Assembly (NCBI GenBank): GCA_937906475.1
Contig: CALCZA010000215.1
Coordinates: 1 to 43,473, forward strand
Direction: 5' to 3'
Source: an uncultured bacterium
GTDB taxonomy: Bacteria; Planctomycetota; UBA1135; UBA2386
Length of the DNA: 43,473 bases
The translations under genes and the position numbers were made by a program. Position 1 is the first letter of the stretch; the number at the start of each line of letters is the position of its first letter. Positions 22,906 to 31,980 of the stretch are shown in pieces. Under the pieces are notes generated by a model. That model worked only from the letters and a program-made list of their open reading frames with translations. It did no database searches and was not told where the DNA came from.

Positions 22906-23889
22906 ATGTCGCAGCCGACCCTAGCATTCCGCAACCCACCTGACTGGAGCAAGCTCAAGGTGTTGAAGTGGATTATCCCCGCAGTCCTTATCCTCGTGAT
23001 GGGACTGACCATGTACTACTCAGTGCCCACAGACTCGCAGGGGGTAGTCCTCCGCTTTGGGAAGTTCAGCTCGATCGAAGAGCCGGGGCTACACTTCAAG
23101 ATGCCGTTCGGCATCGACGCGGTCGAAACACTGCCGGTCAAGCGACAGCTCAAGCTGGAGTTTGGGTTCGCCACGCAAGGCGCCACCAACCGCACGCAGC
23201 ACAGCCCATCGCGGCGCACGTGGGACCAAGAGAAGAGCATGGTGACTGGCGACCTCAACGCGGCGCTGGTCGAGTGGGTCGTGCAATACAGCATCGATGA
23301 TCCAGAGATGTTCCTGTTCGAGGTGCGTGCTCCTGAGTCGACGTTGCGTGACCTCAGCGAAGCGGTGATGCGCGAGATAATTGGCGACCGCACCGTCGAC
23401 GAAGTCATCACAACCGGCCGCCAAGAGATCGAAGACCGCGCCAAGCTTCGCCTCAGCAAGCTCGCCGCCGACTACCAGTTGGGCATTGTCATTGACCAGC
23501 TACAACTCAAGAACGTCAACCCACCGAGCGCCGTGCAGGACTCGTTCAACGAGGTCAATAAGGCGCAGCAAGACCGCGAGAAGATGATCAATATCGCCAA
23601 CGGTGAATACAACAAGATCATCCCGCGCGCTGAAGGTGAAGCGGAACAAAGCATCAGTGAAGCCGAGGGCTACAAGCTCAAGCGCATCAACGAAGCAGCC
23701 GGTGACGTTGCCGCCTTTAGTTCGGTGCTAGTCGAGTATCTGAAGGCGCCGGAGGTCACTCGCAAGCGTCTCTACCTCGAAGCGATGGCAGAAGTCATTC
23801 CGACCCTGTCCAACACGTGGATCGTCGATAAGGATGTCACCCAGTTATTGCCCATGGTTCAGAGCAGCACTCTAGGAGGTGGCAAGTGA
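22906..23889 (+). CDS. hflK: HflK-like SPFH/prohibitin-domain membrane protein
   Basis: Partner of HflC in the HflKC complex that cages the membrane protease FtsH and modulates protein quality control. The 327-residue protein (from ATG 22906; another ATG at 22876 is less likely) has one N-terminal membrane helix (LKWIIPAVLILVMGLTMYYS) and then the SPFH domain: QGVVLRFGKFSSIEEPGLHFKMPF, QYSIDDPEMFLFEV, SEAVMREIIGDRTVDEVIT. A long coiled coil follows (QQDREKMINIANGEYNKIIPRAEGEAEQ), and the C-terminus holds LYLEAMAEVIP. All parts usual for HflK are present. The stop overlaps the hflC start (GTGA), so the two are translationally coupled. Confidence 0.93.
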   Translation: MSQPTLAFRNPPDWSKLKVLKWIIPAVLILVMGLTMYYSVPTDSQGVVLRFGKFSSIEEPGLHFKMPFGIDAVETLPVKRQLKLEFGFATQGATNRTQHSPSRRTWDQEKSMVTGDLNAALVEWVVQYSIDDPEMFLFEVRAPESTLRDLSEAVMREIIGDRTVDEVITTGRQEIEDRAKLRLSKLAADYQLGIVIDQLQLKNVNPPSAVQDSFNEVNKAQQDREKMINIANGEYNKIIPRAEGEAEQSISEAEGYKLKRINEAAGDVAAFSSVLVEYLKAPEVTRKRLYLEAMAEVIPTLSNTWIVDKDVTQLLPMVQSSTLGGGK

Positions 23890-24833
23890 AGATCCTTCCC
23901 ATCATGATCGGCATCGTTGTGTTGCTGATTCTGTTCGTCCTTGGCGGTGCGCTATACACCGTGCACGAAACCGAGACCGTCATCCTGACGCAGTTCGGCC
24001 GGCCTGTGGGGGAACCGGTCACCGAACCCGGCCTGCACTTCAAAACGCCGTTCGTGCAAGAGGTCAACCGCTTGGAGAAGCGCATTCTTGAGTGGGACGG
24101 TGATCCCACCGAGATGCCGACCAAGGACAAGATGTACATCAGCGTCGACACGTTCGCACGCTGGCGCATCAGTGACCCAAGCACGTATTTCGTCAAGCTC
24201 GGCAGTGAGCGTCGCGCGCTCTCACGACTTGAGGACATCATCGGCAGTGAGGTGCGCACGGCGATCGCGGGGCACGAACTGATTGAAGTGGTCCGCAGCG
24301 ACAAGGATCGCGAACTGCCGCCAAACCAGACAGCGGAAGGAACTACAGCATCCGTGCAGCAAAAGGCCACTCGCGGTCGAATGGCGTTGCAACAGGACAT
24401 CCTGAATGCCGCGGCGCCGAAACTGACCGACCTTGGCATTGAGTTGCTCGACGTTCGCATCAAGCGCGTCAACTACAACCAGAACGTAGTTGGCAACATC
24501 TACCAACGCATGATCAGTGAGCGCCAACAGATCGCCCAGCGCTTCCGCAGTGAAGGCGAAGGCGAAGCCGCGCGGATCAATGGACGCCGAGGTCGCGACC
24601 TGCGCAAGGTCGAATCGGAAGCCTACAAGCGCGTGCAGGAACTGCAGGGCGAAGCCGATGCAGAGGCGAGCCGGATCTACGCCGAGGCCTACAACCAGAG
24701 TACGGAAGCGCAGGATTTCTACGGCTTCCTGAAGACGCTCGATACGTATCGCACGATCCTTGGCAAGCAGACCAGCATGATCTTGTCGACCAACAGCGAG
24801 CTGTTCGAACTACTCGAACGAAGCAAGCGATAG
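23886..24833 (+). CDS. hflC: HflC-like SPFH/prohibitin-domain membrane protein
   Basis: Second subunit of the HflKC membrane complex. The 315-residue protein begins with a GTG overlapping the hflK stop, has one membrane helix (ILPIMIGIVVLLILFVLGGALY), and the SPFH domain: ETVILTQFGRPVGEPVTEPGLHFKTPF, DKMYISVDTFARWRISDPSTYF, and GSEVRTAIAGHELIEVV. The typical HflC arrangement LGIELLDVRIKRVNYNQNV then MISERQQIAQRFRSEGEGEAARINGRR and a helical C-terminus is intact. A region near residues 142-158 (LPPNQTAEGTTASVQQ) is an insert compared with E. coli HflC. Confidence 0.93.
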   Translation: MKILPIMIGIVVLLILFVLGGALYTVHETETVILTQFGRPVGEPVTEPGLHFKTPFVQEVNRLEKRILEWDGDPTEMPTKDKMYISVDTFARWRISDPSTYFVKLGSERRALSRLEDIIGSEVRTAIAGHELIEVVRSDKDRELPPNQTAEGTTASVQQKATRGRMALQQDILNAAAPKLTDLGIELLDVRIKRVNYNQNVVGNIYQRMISERQQIAQRFRSEGEGEAARINGRRGRDLRKVESEAYKRVQELQGEADAEASRIYAEAYNQSTEAQDFYGFLKTLDTYRTILGKQTSMILSTNSELFELLERSKR

Positions 24834-24847
24834 CACTTACCAAAGCC

Positions 24848-25771
24848 ATGGACCGACGCAGCTTTCTCGTATCCGGCGCCGCAGCCGTAGCCGCTAGCAG
24901 CTTGGGGCAAGACCCCAAGCCTGCGGAATCACCCAAGCAGAAGAAGCCGGACGCAAAGCCGTTCCAGCTTCGTTACGCGCCGCACTTCGGCATGTTCTCC
25001 AACCACGCGAAGGCGCCTGTCGATCAGCTGCAGTTTGCAGCCGACAACGGGTTCCGCGCGTGGGAAGACAACGGCATGATCAACAAAGACGAGGCGACGC
25101 AACGTCTACTCGCGGCCAAGATGGAGAAGTGCGGCATCCAGATGGGTGTGTTCGTGGCGCACGGTGATTTCAAGCAACCGACGTTCGCGTCGGGCAAAAA
25201 GAACCACCAGGACCGCGTACTTGCGGACATCGACAAGGCGTGCACGGTTGCGGGACGGGTCAATGCGAAGTGGTGCACCGTGGTGCCAGGTGCGATTGAC
25301 CCGCGCAAGGATGCCGGCTACCAATTCGCCAACACAGTCGAGTTGCTGAAGCGTTGCTGCGACAAGATTGAGAAGAACAAGAGTGAACTCGTGATGGTTC
25401 TCGAGCCGCTCAATTTCCTCAACCACCCGAGCTTGTATCTGACCAAGATGGCGCAGGGCTTTGCGCTTTGTCGCGCCGTTGGCAGTCCGCACTGCAAGAT
25501 CCTCGATGACCTGTATCACCAGCAGATCACCGAGGGCAACTTGATCCACAACATGGACAGGTCGTGGTCAGAGATTGCCTACTTCCAAGTCGGCGACAAC
25601 CCGGGGCGCAAAGAGCCCTACACGGGTGAGATCAACTACAACAACGTCTTCCGCCACATCCACAAAAAGGGCTTCAAGGGCATCGTCGGCATGGAGCACG
25701 GCAAGTCCGAAGGCGGCAAGGCTGGCGAACTGAAGTTGATCAAGGCGTATCGCGACGCGGACGCCTTCTAG
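24848..25771 (+). CDS. Tat-exported hydroxypyruvate-isomerase-like TIM-barrel protein
   Basis: A 307-residue sugar-isomerase-like protein (xylose isomerase-like TIM barrel, Hyi group). The N-terminus MDRRSFLVSGAAAVAASSLG has a twin-arginine motif, so it is probably exported folded. The barrel shows metal and substrate residues in the expected places: HGDF, VVPGAIDP, the catalytic glutamate in LVMVLEPLN, ILDDLYHQQITEGN, FQVGDNPGRKEPYTGEINY, and the final glutamate in GMEHGKS. Hydroxypyruvate isomerase makes tartronate semialdehyde; exported homologues in this lineage may act on other sugars, so the substrate is inferred. It follows hflC by only 14 bases but is functionally unrelated on its face. 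Confidence 0.88.
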   Translation: MDRRSFLVSGAAAVAASSLGQDPKPAESPKQKKPDAKPFQLRYAPHFGMFSNHAKAPVDQLQFAADNGFRAWEDNGMINKDEATQRLLAAKMEKCGIQMGVFVAHGDFKQPTFASGKKNHQDRVLADIDKACTVAGRVNAKWCTVVPGAIDPRKDAGYQFANTVELLKRCCDKIEKNKSELVMVLEPLNFLNHPSLYLTKMAQGFALCRAVGSPHCKILDDLYHQQITEGNLIHNMDRSWSEIAYFQVGDNPGRKEPYTGEINYNNVFRHIHKKGFKGIVGMEHGKSEGGKAGELKLIKAYRDADAF

Positions 25772-25820
25772 CGAGCCTTCTGCTCCAGCAGATCGACTGG
25801 TCGCTCAAGCACGTAATCAC

Positions 25821-25883
25821 GCCGCAGCGGCTATACCCGCTGCGGCTGGCGTAACCGGCACTGGCGTCGTAATGCCGACGCCA
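25821..25883. terminator. Two adjacent strong hairpins between convergent genes
   Basis: GCCGCAGCGG (25821-25830) pairs with CCGCTGCGGC (25837-25846) in a perfect 10-base stem with a 6-base loop. TGGCGTCG (25862-25869) pairs with CGACGCCA (25876-25883) in a perfect 8-base stem with a 6-base loop. Neither is followed by a T run, so they are not classic intrinsic terminators, but their place between a plus-strand and a minus-strand gene suggests a two-way transcription stop. The rest of 25772-26023 shows no gene. Confidence 0.5.
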
Positions 25884-26023
25884 TGGTGCTGACCGTTGCC
25901 GTGCTTAAGCACGCCCATTCGCGTCCACGAGATGCGGGAGTTGCCCCCCCGGGCAGCAGCGCATCATGCCGATCGAGTCGAGGGCAACATCGGACTCAAT
26001 GGCCCCACGCGTCTCTTAGGCGA

Positions 26024-28261
26024 CTAGCGAACGGACTTGGCCGCGAGATACTGAGGCGGGAAATTGTGCTGCGACACACCACGCCGCACCGCCTCGCGCT
26101 GCACCATGTACGGATCGGCAAGGAAGCCACGCGCAATCGCGCACAAGTCCGCGCGACCCGCAGCAATGATCGTGTTGGCGTGATCGAGTCCTTGGATCGC
26201 ACCGACGGCCATGACCGGCACATTCGCTTCGTAGCGAATGCGTTCGGCGAATGGCAGTTGATACATGCGGCCATACTGCGGCTTGGACTCGGGCACGTTG
26301 CCGGCGGAAGAGACATCAATGACGTCAACGCCCGCTTGGCACAACCACTTCGACACCTGAACGGCTTCGGTGACGGTGAAGCCACGGTCTTCGTCGTCGA
26401 ACCAATCCGTCGCCGAAATGCGCGCAAACAGTGGCTTACCGGCCGGCCAAACCGCGCGAACGGCACGCGCGACTTCGAGCGGGTAGCGCGCACGGTTCTC
26501 GAGCGAACCGCCGTATTCATCGGTGCGTGGGTTGGATAGCGGTGACAAGAAGCTCGACAGCAAATAGCCGTGCGCCATGTGCAACTCGACAATATCGAAG
26601 CCAGCACGCAGGCAGCGCTCGGCGCTTGCTACGAAGGCGTCGCGGATGCGGTCGAGGTCGGCGCGATCCATCTGCTTCGGCGCCGGCCAGTCCGCGCCGA
26701 ACGGCAGATCCGATGGGCCAATGGACTGCCAACCACCATCCCGCAACGGCGCGTCGCCTTCCCATGGGCGGCTACATGACGCCTTGCGGCCGGCGTGCGC
26801 CAACTGCATGCCAATCTTGGCCGCGGAGTGCCCGTGCACGAAGTCGACGACGCGGCGCCATGCCGCTTCTTGGTCATCGTTCCACATCCCCGCGCAGCCT
26901 GAGGTGATGCAGCCGTCGGCAGTGACGTTCGTCATCTCAGTGAAAACGAGACCTGCTCCGCCAACGGCACGGCTGCCGAGATGCACCAGATGCCACTCAT
27001 CCGGAACACCGTCAGTTGCTGAGTACTGACACATCGGCGACACGACGACTCGGTTGGGTAGCGTCACATCCCCCACCTGAAACGGCAGGAAGGCCGGCGG
27101 CGGCACGTTGTCGTCGGTTACGCAGTTCTCATGGGCCACCACCCGATCGACGCGGGCAACCAATTCTGGATCGCGCGTCTCGAGGTTATCGTGGGTGATG
27201 CGCTTGCTGCGCGTCATCAAGTTGAACACGAAGCGCTGCGGAGTCTGACCGATGTAGCGCTCGCTGTTCTCAAACCACTCGAGACTGGTTTGCGCGGCGC
27301 GCTGCGTCTTGAGCACATCGATACGACGCGCATCTTCGTAGGTTTCCAAGGCACGTGGCACCGAGTCGAGGTTGACGCAAATCGCATCGGCGAGCGCGAT
27401 CGAATCTTCCATCGCCAACTTAGTGCCGGACCCGATCGAGAAGTGAGCGGTGTGCGCCGAGTCCCCCAACAGAACGACGTTTTCATGCCGCCAGGAGCCA
27501 CAGCGAATCGTCGGGAACGTGCGCCAGACTGATCGATTAATCAGCAACTCTTCGCCTTCGAGGTGCTCGGCGAACAGCCGATGACAGAATGCGGCGGACT
27601 CTGCTTCGCTCAATTTGTCGAGACCAGCCTTCTTCCAGGTTTCTTCGCGGCACTCGACAATCCACGTGCCACGCCCCTCATCAAACGGATACGCATGCAC
27701 CTGGAACAGACCCCACTCCGTCTCTTTGAAGACGAAGGTGAATGCGGTCATTTTCTTGGTCGTGCCAAACCACGCGAACTTGCACTTGCGCCAATCGAGG
27801 TCTGGTTGGAACGAGTCGGAGTAGTGATCGCGCACCGCTGAGTTGACACCGTCCGAAGCGACCACCAGATCGTGACTGGCGACGAGCTCGTCGATGTTCT
27901 CAACGAGATGCTCGAAGTGCATACGCACTCCGAGTTCGCGGCATCGTTCCTGCAACAGCAGTAGCAACTTTTTGCGCGCCAGGCCGCAGAAACCGTGCCC
28001 TGTGCTGATGACTTTCTCGCCACCGTAGAACGTATCGATATCCGTCCAATACACGAAGTTCTCGCGTATGCGTCGCATGCTCTCGGGGTCGGCCTCTTCG
28101 AAGTTGCCGAGCGTCTCGTCAGAGAACACGACACCCCAACCAAACGTGTCGTCGGATTTATTCTGCTCGTAGATGTCTATCTCAGCCGACGGCTGACGGT
28201 TCTTAAGCAGGATGGCGAAGTAGAGCGAGGCCGGGCCACCACCAATGCAGGCGATCTTCAT
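26024..28261 (-). CDS. Bifunctional aromatic-CoA FAD monooxygenase / OYE-type reductase (salicylyl-CoA 5-hydroxylase-like)
   Basis: A 745-residue fusion of two flavoenzymes. Residues 1-380 are an FAD monooxygenase: GGGPASLYFAILL dinucleotide fold, FSDETL, and GDSAHTAHFSIGSG closing the FAD site. Residues about 395-745 are an NADH:flavin oxidoreductase of the Old Yellow Enzyme family: PNRVVVSPMCQYSA, IGMQLAHAGRKAS, HMAHGYLLSSFLSPLSNPRTDEYGGS, FARISATDW and AIARGFLADPYM. The same fusion is known as salicylyl-CoA 5-hydroxylase and as 2-aminobenzoyl-CoA monooxygenase/reductase of aerobic aromatic degradation. The substrate here is inferred to be an aromatic CoA thioester. No CoA ligase lies beside it. 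The ATG overlaps the stop of a decayed glycosyltransferase reading frame. Confidence 0.9.
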   Translation of the reverse strand: MKIACIGGGPASLYFAILLKNRQPSAEIDIYEQNKSDDTFGWGVVFSDETLGNFEEADPESMRRIRENFVYWTDIDTFYGGEKVISTGHGFCGLARKKLLLLLQERCRELGVRMHFEHLVENIDELVASHDLVVASDGVNSAVRDHYSDSFQPDLDWRKCKFAWFGTTKKMTAFTFVFKETEWGLFQVHAYPFDEGRGTWIVECREETWKKAGLDKLSEAESAAFCHRLFAEHLEGEELLINRSVWRTFPTIRCGSWRHENVVLLGDSAHTAHFSIGSGTKLAMEDSIALADAICVNLDSVPRALETYEDARRIDVLKTQRAAQTSLEWFENSERYIGQTPQRFVFNLMTRSKRITHDNLETRDPELVARVDRVVAHENCVTDDNVPPPAFLPFQVGDVTLPNRVVVSPMCQYSATDGVPDEWHLVHLGSRAVGGAGLVFTEMTNVTADGCITSGCAGMWNDDQEAAWRRVVDFVHGHSAAKIGMQLAHAGRKASCSRPWEGDAPLRDGGWQSIGPSDLPFGADWPAPKQMDRADLDRIRDAFVASAERCLRAGFDIVELHMAHGYLLSSFLSPLSNPRTDEYGGSLENRARYPLEVARAVRAVWPAGKPLFARISATDWFDDEDRGFTVTEAVQVSKWLCQAGVDVIDVSSAGNVPESKPQYGRMYQLPFAERIRYEANVPVMAVGAIQGLDHANTIIAAGRADLCAIARGFLADPYMVQREAVRRGVSQHNFPPQYLAAKSVR

Positions 28262-28749
28262 GGGGCAGCAATGCTAGAGGCCACGCCATCGTGTGACCAA
28301 CTCTCTGCTGCGGCGGCTTTTCCGCAGTTCTCAGGCGGATTGCTACGCTGCGCAGCGGCAACCGGCGGCAATTCCCGGCCGGTCAAGCGGCCAAGCAACT
28401 GCAAATAGCCACCAAACTCGCCCTCCCAGACATAGCCCTGCGTGAACCGGCGCGCACGCCCCGACATCTGGTCGCCAAACTCAGGATCCTCGTGCAAGCG
28501 CACCAAGTAATCGGCGAAGTCCTGATGGTCGCCATCGGCAAACATCAGGACTTCGCCATCGTTCACCAGCGACTCCATGACCGACGCGCGCACGACGACC
28601 ACCGGCACGCCCATCGCGAGGAAGCTGGGGACCTTGAGGGACAGCCCCATGCCAATGTGCGCACCCATCCGCGGCGACTAGACGCCGACCGGCGTGCGAC
28701 TCATCGCAGGAGGCACTTCTTGCAGCGCCAATGGCATATACTATTCGCC
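28258..28749 (-). pseudogene. Glycosyltransferase (GT-B/family 4-like) C-terminal remnant
   Basis: The frame holds a recognisable GT C-terminal half: MGAHIGMGLSLKVPSFLAMGVPVVVV, then SVMESLVNDGEVLMFADGDHQDFADYLVRLHEDPEF and RARRFTQGYVWEGEFGGYLQLLGRL. Upstream in the same frame MPLALQEVPPAMSRTPVGV continues the homology but is broken by TAG codons at 28743 and 28680, and nothing recognisable remains beyond about 28750. So the N-terminal acceptor domain is lost and the start of the rest is damaged. A short protein from ATG 28668 is possible but could not be a working transferase. The tail (residues 100-136) is low complexity. Confidence 0.7.
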
Positions 28750-29071
28750 GTTATTAGCTCACTAATGCCCCCCCGGAGCATCGCCAAGCAAACAGCAGCA
28801 TTGAGTTTAGACGGCTGATTCGAGACGGAAATCGTGGCGGATTAAGGGGCATCCAGTCGTCCTTGCTATGTCCCATCCCCACGTGTGGCCGGGGCAAACC
28901 GGGAAGATCACAATGAACTTCAATCATGCGGTACATTAAGTAATGCGTGAGACAGGATAAATCGCTCTACTGGCCTCTCAAACTATCACCCTTGGGGTCG
29001 AAAATCCGGTGGCTCCGTATGCGCACTGTCCGGACAGACCAGAACTAATAGACTAAGACGCGCAACCACCC
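28750..29071. other. Non-coding stretch before the sugar transferase gene
   Basis: These 322 bases show no convincing gene. The part near 28915-28945 (caatcatgcggtacattaag) is more AT-rich than its surroundings. A perfect 12-base palindrome CTGTCCGGACAG lies at 29026-29037, 34 bases before the GTG of the next gene, and could be an operator. I could not place a promoter with confidence. Confidence 0.4.
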
Positions 29072-30445
29072 GTGGCTCGCTCCACTCGCCGACTGGCCAC
29101 CACTGCGGCCGAGATACTCTGCATTCTGGCTGCGCTGAGTTGCGCCGGGCTGTGGACAGGTAGCGGCGCGGGTTCGACCAGCAGCATCCTTGAGGCGCTG
29201 GGGCTTTGGGCGATTTTTAGCGTCTTCTGGATCCTGATAGGGCGACGCATTGGCGTCAACTTCGTCCCGCCAAGCCGCAACCTCATGATCTCGCTGAGGC
29301 GTACTGTGGAAGCCTGGGCAGCAACGTGGGCCATCGCCGGCATACTGACGATCACCACGCTGCAGCCAAGCAACCTAAGCATCTGGCTCGTGCTGTTCAC
29401 AGGCCTCGGCTTCCTGACCTTCGCGCGACTGTTGCAGGCGTTCTCGCCGGCTGGCATTCCAGTAATTCGCCTGCGGGCCGTCGTCATCGGTTGCTGCCCC
29501 AGTGCGCACAGCCTCTCCTCGTCAAAAGACGCCACCGGAGCAATCGACTTCGTCGGGTTCATCCCGTTCGCCGGTGAGAAGCCGCAGAACATGCCGCACT
29601 TAACTCGCCTGGGTGACATGAGCACCTTGGCCGAGACCCTGCGACGAAACGAGATAGACATCGCATTCGTGAGTCCATCGAACGACGCGATCACCGGTGA
29701 GGTCCACCAATCGATCGAGACGTGTGAAGGCCTGGGACTCCAAACGCAGTATTTTCCGGCGTTCTTGGATGCCGACGACATGCGTGTCGGCATGACCTGG
29801 AGCGCCAACCGACCAGGCCTCCAAATCCAGTTGATGGCCGACAGTTCGCTGGCCGCCATCTGCAAGCGCGCCATCGACGTGACCGGCGCCGTGATCGGCA
29901 TCTTGGTATTGCTCCCAGTCATCATCGCCGGTGCGTTAGCCATCAAGCTGACGAGTCGTGGACCGATTCTTTACCGCCAAACGCGCATCGGCAAGTCAGG
30001 CCGAAGCTTTAGTTGCCTGAAGTTCCGCACGATGATAGTCGGCGCCCACGCTCAGCAAGATCAGTTGCGTTTCGCAAGCCACCAAGACGGTCCAGCATTC
30101 AAGCTTTCCGACGACCCACGAATCACGTCAATCGGCCGTATGCTGCGCAAGTTCAGCATCGATGAGTTACCGCAGTTGCTCAACGTGCTGCTCGGCGACA
30201 TGAGCCTGGTCGGACCACGACCACCGACCCCGAACGAGGTCGAGAAGTACAGTTGGTGGCAGCGCCGCCGAATCTCCGTCAAGCCGGGCCTCACATGCGT
30301 GTGGCAGGTCTACGGCCGCAACCGCGTGTCCTTCAAGCGCTGGGTCGAAATGGACCTCTACTACATCGACAACTGGTCCTTGTGGTTGGACTTCAAGCTG
30401 ATCGTACACACAATACGCGTCGTCTTGAGGGGCACAGGCATGTAG
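29072..30445 (+). CDS. Undecaprenyl-phosphate sugar phosphotransferase (WcaJ-type, exopolysaccharide initiation)
   Basis: A 457-residue polyisoprenyl-phosphate hexose-1-phosphate transferase of the bacterial sugar transferase family. The N-terminal half has several membrane helices (residues about 10-30, 40-60, 80-105, 107-125) and a cytoplasmic CoA-binding-like domain (VVIGCCPSAH). A further helix (about 270-295) leads into the catalytic core: FSCLKFRTM, the SDDPRITSIGRMLRKFSIDELPQLLNVLLGDMSLVGPRPP signature, and KPGLTCVWQVYGRN. It moves a sugar phosphate onto the lipid carrier at the inner membrane to start an exopolysaccharide or glycan. The start is a GTG (29072). No other polysaccharide gene is intact nearby; the neighbouring glycosyltransferase is a remnant, so the locus may be partly decayed. 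Confidence 0.93.
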   Translation: MARSTRRLATTAAEILCILAALSCAGLWTGSGAGSTSSILEALGLWAIFSVFWILIGRRIGVNFVPPSRNLMISLRRTVEAWAATWAIAGILTITTLQPSNLSIWLVLFTGLGFLTFARLLQAFSPAGIPVIRLRAVVIGCCPSAHSLSSSKDATGAIDFVGFIPFAGEKPQNMPHLTRLGDMSTLAETLRRNEIDIAFVSPSNDAITGEVHQSIETCEGLGLQTQYFPAFLDADDMRVGMTWSANRPGLQIQLMADSSLAAICKRAIDVTGAVIGILVLLPVIIAGALAIKLTSRGPILYRQTRIGKSGRSFSCLKFRTMIVGAHAQQDQLRFASHQDGPAFKLSDDPRITSIGRMLRKFSIDELPQLLNVLLGDMSLVGPRPPTPNEVEKYSWWQRRRISVKPGLTCVWQVYGRNRVSFKRWVEMDLYYIDNWSLWLDFKLIVHTIRVVLRGTGM

Positions 30446-30516
30446 CCGATGCCCGGCCGCTGGGGCAGTTCGATAATCTCGACCGCCTCCGGCTAATTGA
30501 TCCACTCACGCCAGAC

Positions 30517-31851
30517 TCACTGGCGCTTCATCAATCGCTCAATCTCAGCGATGGACTTCGGAGCACCGGCCGTCAGAACCTCGGGACCGCGCTTCGTAAC
30601 CAAGATGTCGTCCTCGATACGAACGCCAATGCCACGGAGTTCCTTTGGCACGCGCGTATCACGCTTGGTGAAGTAGAGCCCCGGCTCGACCGTCAACACG
30701 GAGCCAACTAGCATGGGGTCCGCAACGCCATCTAGCGATTGGTAGCCACCGACATCGTGCACATCCCGCCCCAACCAGTGGCTCGTGCCGTGCATATACC
30801 AAGGCTTGAACGCTGCGGCCTTGACGAGTTTCGCGACGTTGCCCTTGAGAACACCAAGCCCAACCAAGCCACCCGTCAGCGATCGGTGACAGGCCTTATG
30901 CGCACTGTCCCACGGAGCACCGGCCTTGCACGCTCGGATGCCCGCGGCCTGAGCGCGCAGAACCACACGGTAGACCGCCGCTTGGGCCGGAGTGAATCGC
31001 CCGCTAACCGGGAAGGTGCGCGTAACGTCCGCCGTGCAGCCAAGGAACTCCGCACCGGCATCGATCAACAGTAAGTCACCGGCACGCATCCGGCGGTCGT
31101 TGTCGTGGTAATGCAACACGCAGGCATTCGGGCCACTGGCGACGATCGATGGGTAGCCGTTCCGCGGACTCCCCCCACAGCGAAAGGCGGACTCAAGGTG
31201 TGCCTGCGATTCGTATTCATACATCCCGGGACGAGTCGCCCGCATCGCTGCGATGTGCCCCTGCCCGGTCAGTTCGGCCGCTCGGCGCATCGCAGAAAGC
31301 TCAACTGCATCTTTCACTAAGCGCTGACCGGCAAGCGCCGGCGCAGGATCTTCGAAGATCGGATGCGACGGCAACAACGTGCGACGCTGACGAGCGCGAC
31401 TGCGGGCAAACGCCATCATCAACTTCTGATCGAAGTCGGAGTCGTGGCCAAGCGTGTGGAAGAGGCGCCCATCAAGCGGGGCGAGTTCTGCCAAGTCGCG
31501 CCACAGATCACCGATGGCTCGGCCCTCATCAACTCCAAACGCCTTCGTGACGCCGCGCACGCCATAGCGAGGTCCGTCCCACGTCTCGCGCTCGGGATCG
31601 CGCTCGCGAACGAACAGGATCGCATGGTGGGATTGGCTATCGATCCGCCACGCGACCAGCACCGATTGCGGCTCAGGGAAGCCCGTTACGTAGTGAAAGT
31701 CCGACCCAGGCCGATACTCGTGGTGCACATCGCCGTTGCGTGCGGCCTCCCGCGCAGTAGGCAATAGCAAGACTCCAGGACCTAGGACGTTCAACAACCG
31801 CTGCCGGCGTGAACGGTGTAGGTCGGGATCGCTTTGGGAATCACGGCTCAC
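30517..31851 (-). CDS. pepP: Xaa-Pro aminopeptidase (M24B)
   Basis: Metallopeptidase that removes an N-terminal residue next to proline. The N-terminal domain matches PepP (YRPGSDFHYVTGFPEPQSVLV) and the pita-bread domain holds all dimetal ligands: D in LLIDAGAEF, D in CTADVTRTFP, H in YMHGTSHWLGRDVHDVGG, E in LTVEPGLYF, and E in GVRIEDDILVT. I chose GTG 31851, giving MSRDSQSDPDLHRSRRQRLL, which aligns with the family start; an upstream start at 31896 would add 15 unrelated residues. About 444 residues, close to E. coli PepP (441). Cytoplasmic. It is convergent with the sugar transferase gene and only 71 bases from its end. Confidence 0.93.
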   Translation of the reverse strand: MSRDSQSDPDLHRSRRQRLLNVLGPGVLLLPTAREAARNGDVHHEYRPGSDFHYVTGFPEPQSVLVAWRIDSQSHHAILFVRERDPERETWDGPRYGVRGVTKAFGVDEGRAIGDLWRDLAELAPLDGRLFHTLGHDSDFDQKLMMAFARSRARQRRTLLPSHPIFEDPAPALAGQRLVKDAVELSAMRRAAELTGQGHIAAMRATRPGMYEYESQAHLESAFRCGGSPRNGYPSIVASGPNACVLHYHDNDRRMRAGDLLLIDAGAEFLGCTADVTRTFPVSGRFTPAQAAVYRVVLRAQAAGIRACKAGAPWDSAHKACHRSLTGGLVGLGVLKGNVAKLVKAAAFKPWYMHGTSHWLGRDVHDVGGYQSLDGVADPMLVGSVLTVEPGLYFTKRDTRVPKELRGIGVRIEDDILVTKRGPEVLTAGAPKSIAEIERLMKRQ

Positions 31852-31980
31852 ACCGCAAGTTTGCCGTGCATGTCGTCGCTCACCAAGCGCGATCAAGAGT
31901 TCTGCATGCCATCGGCCACGGACATTTGCACGCCCGCACCGGCGGCTAGAGCGCTACCTCGGGTTCCCCCGAGGTCGAAC

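Noticed and set aside
28678..28743. Two in-frame TAG codons in the glycosyltransferase as possible pyrrolysine sites.
   Set aside because: The N-terminal half of the gene is missing and the sequence upstream degenerates, so it is a remnant.
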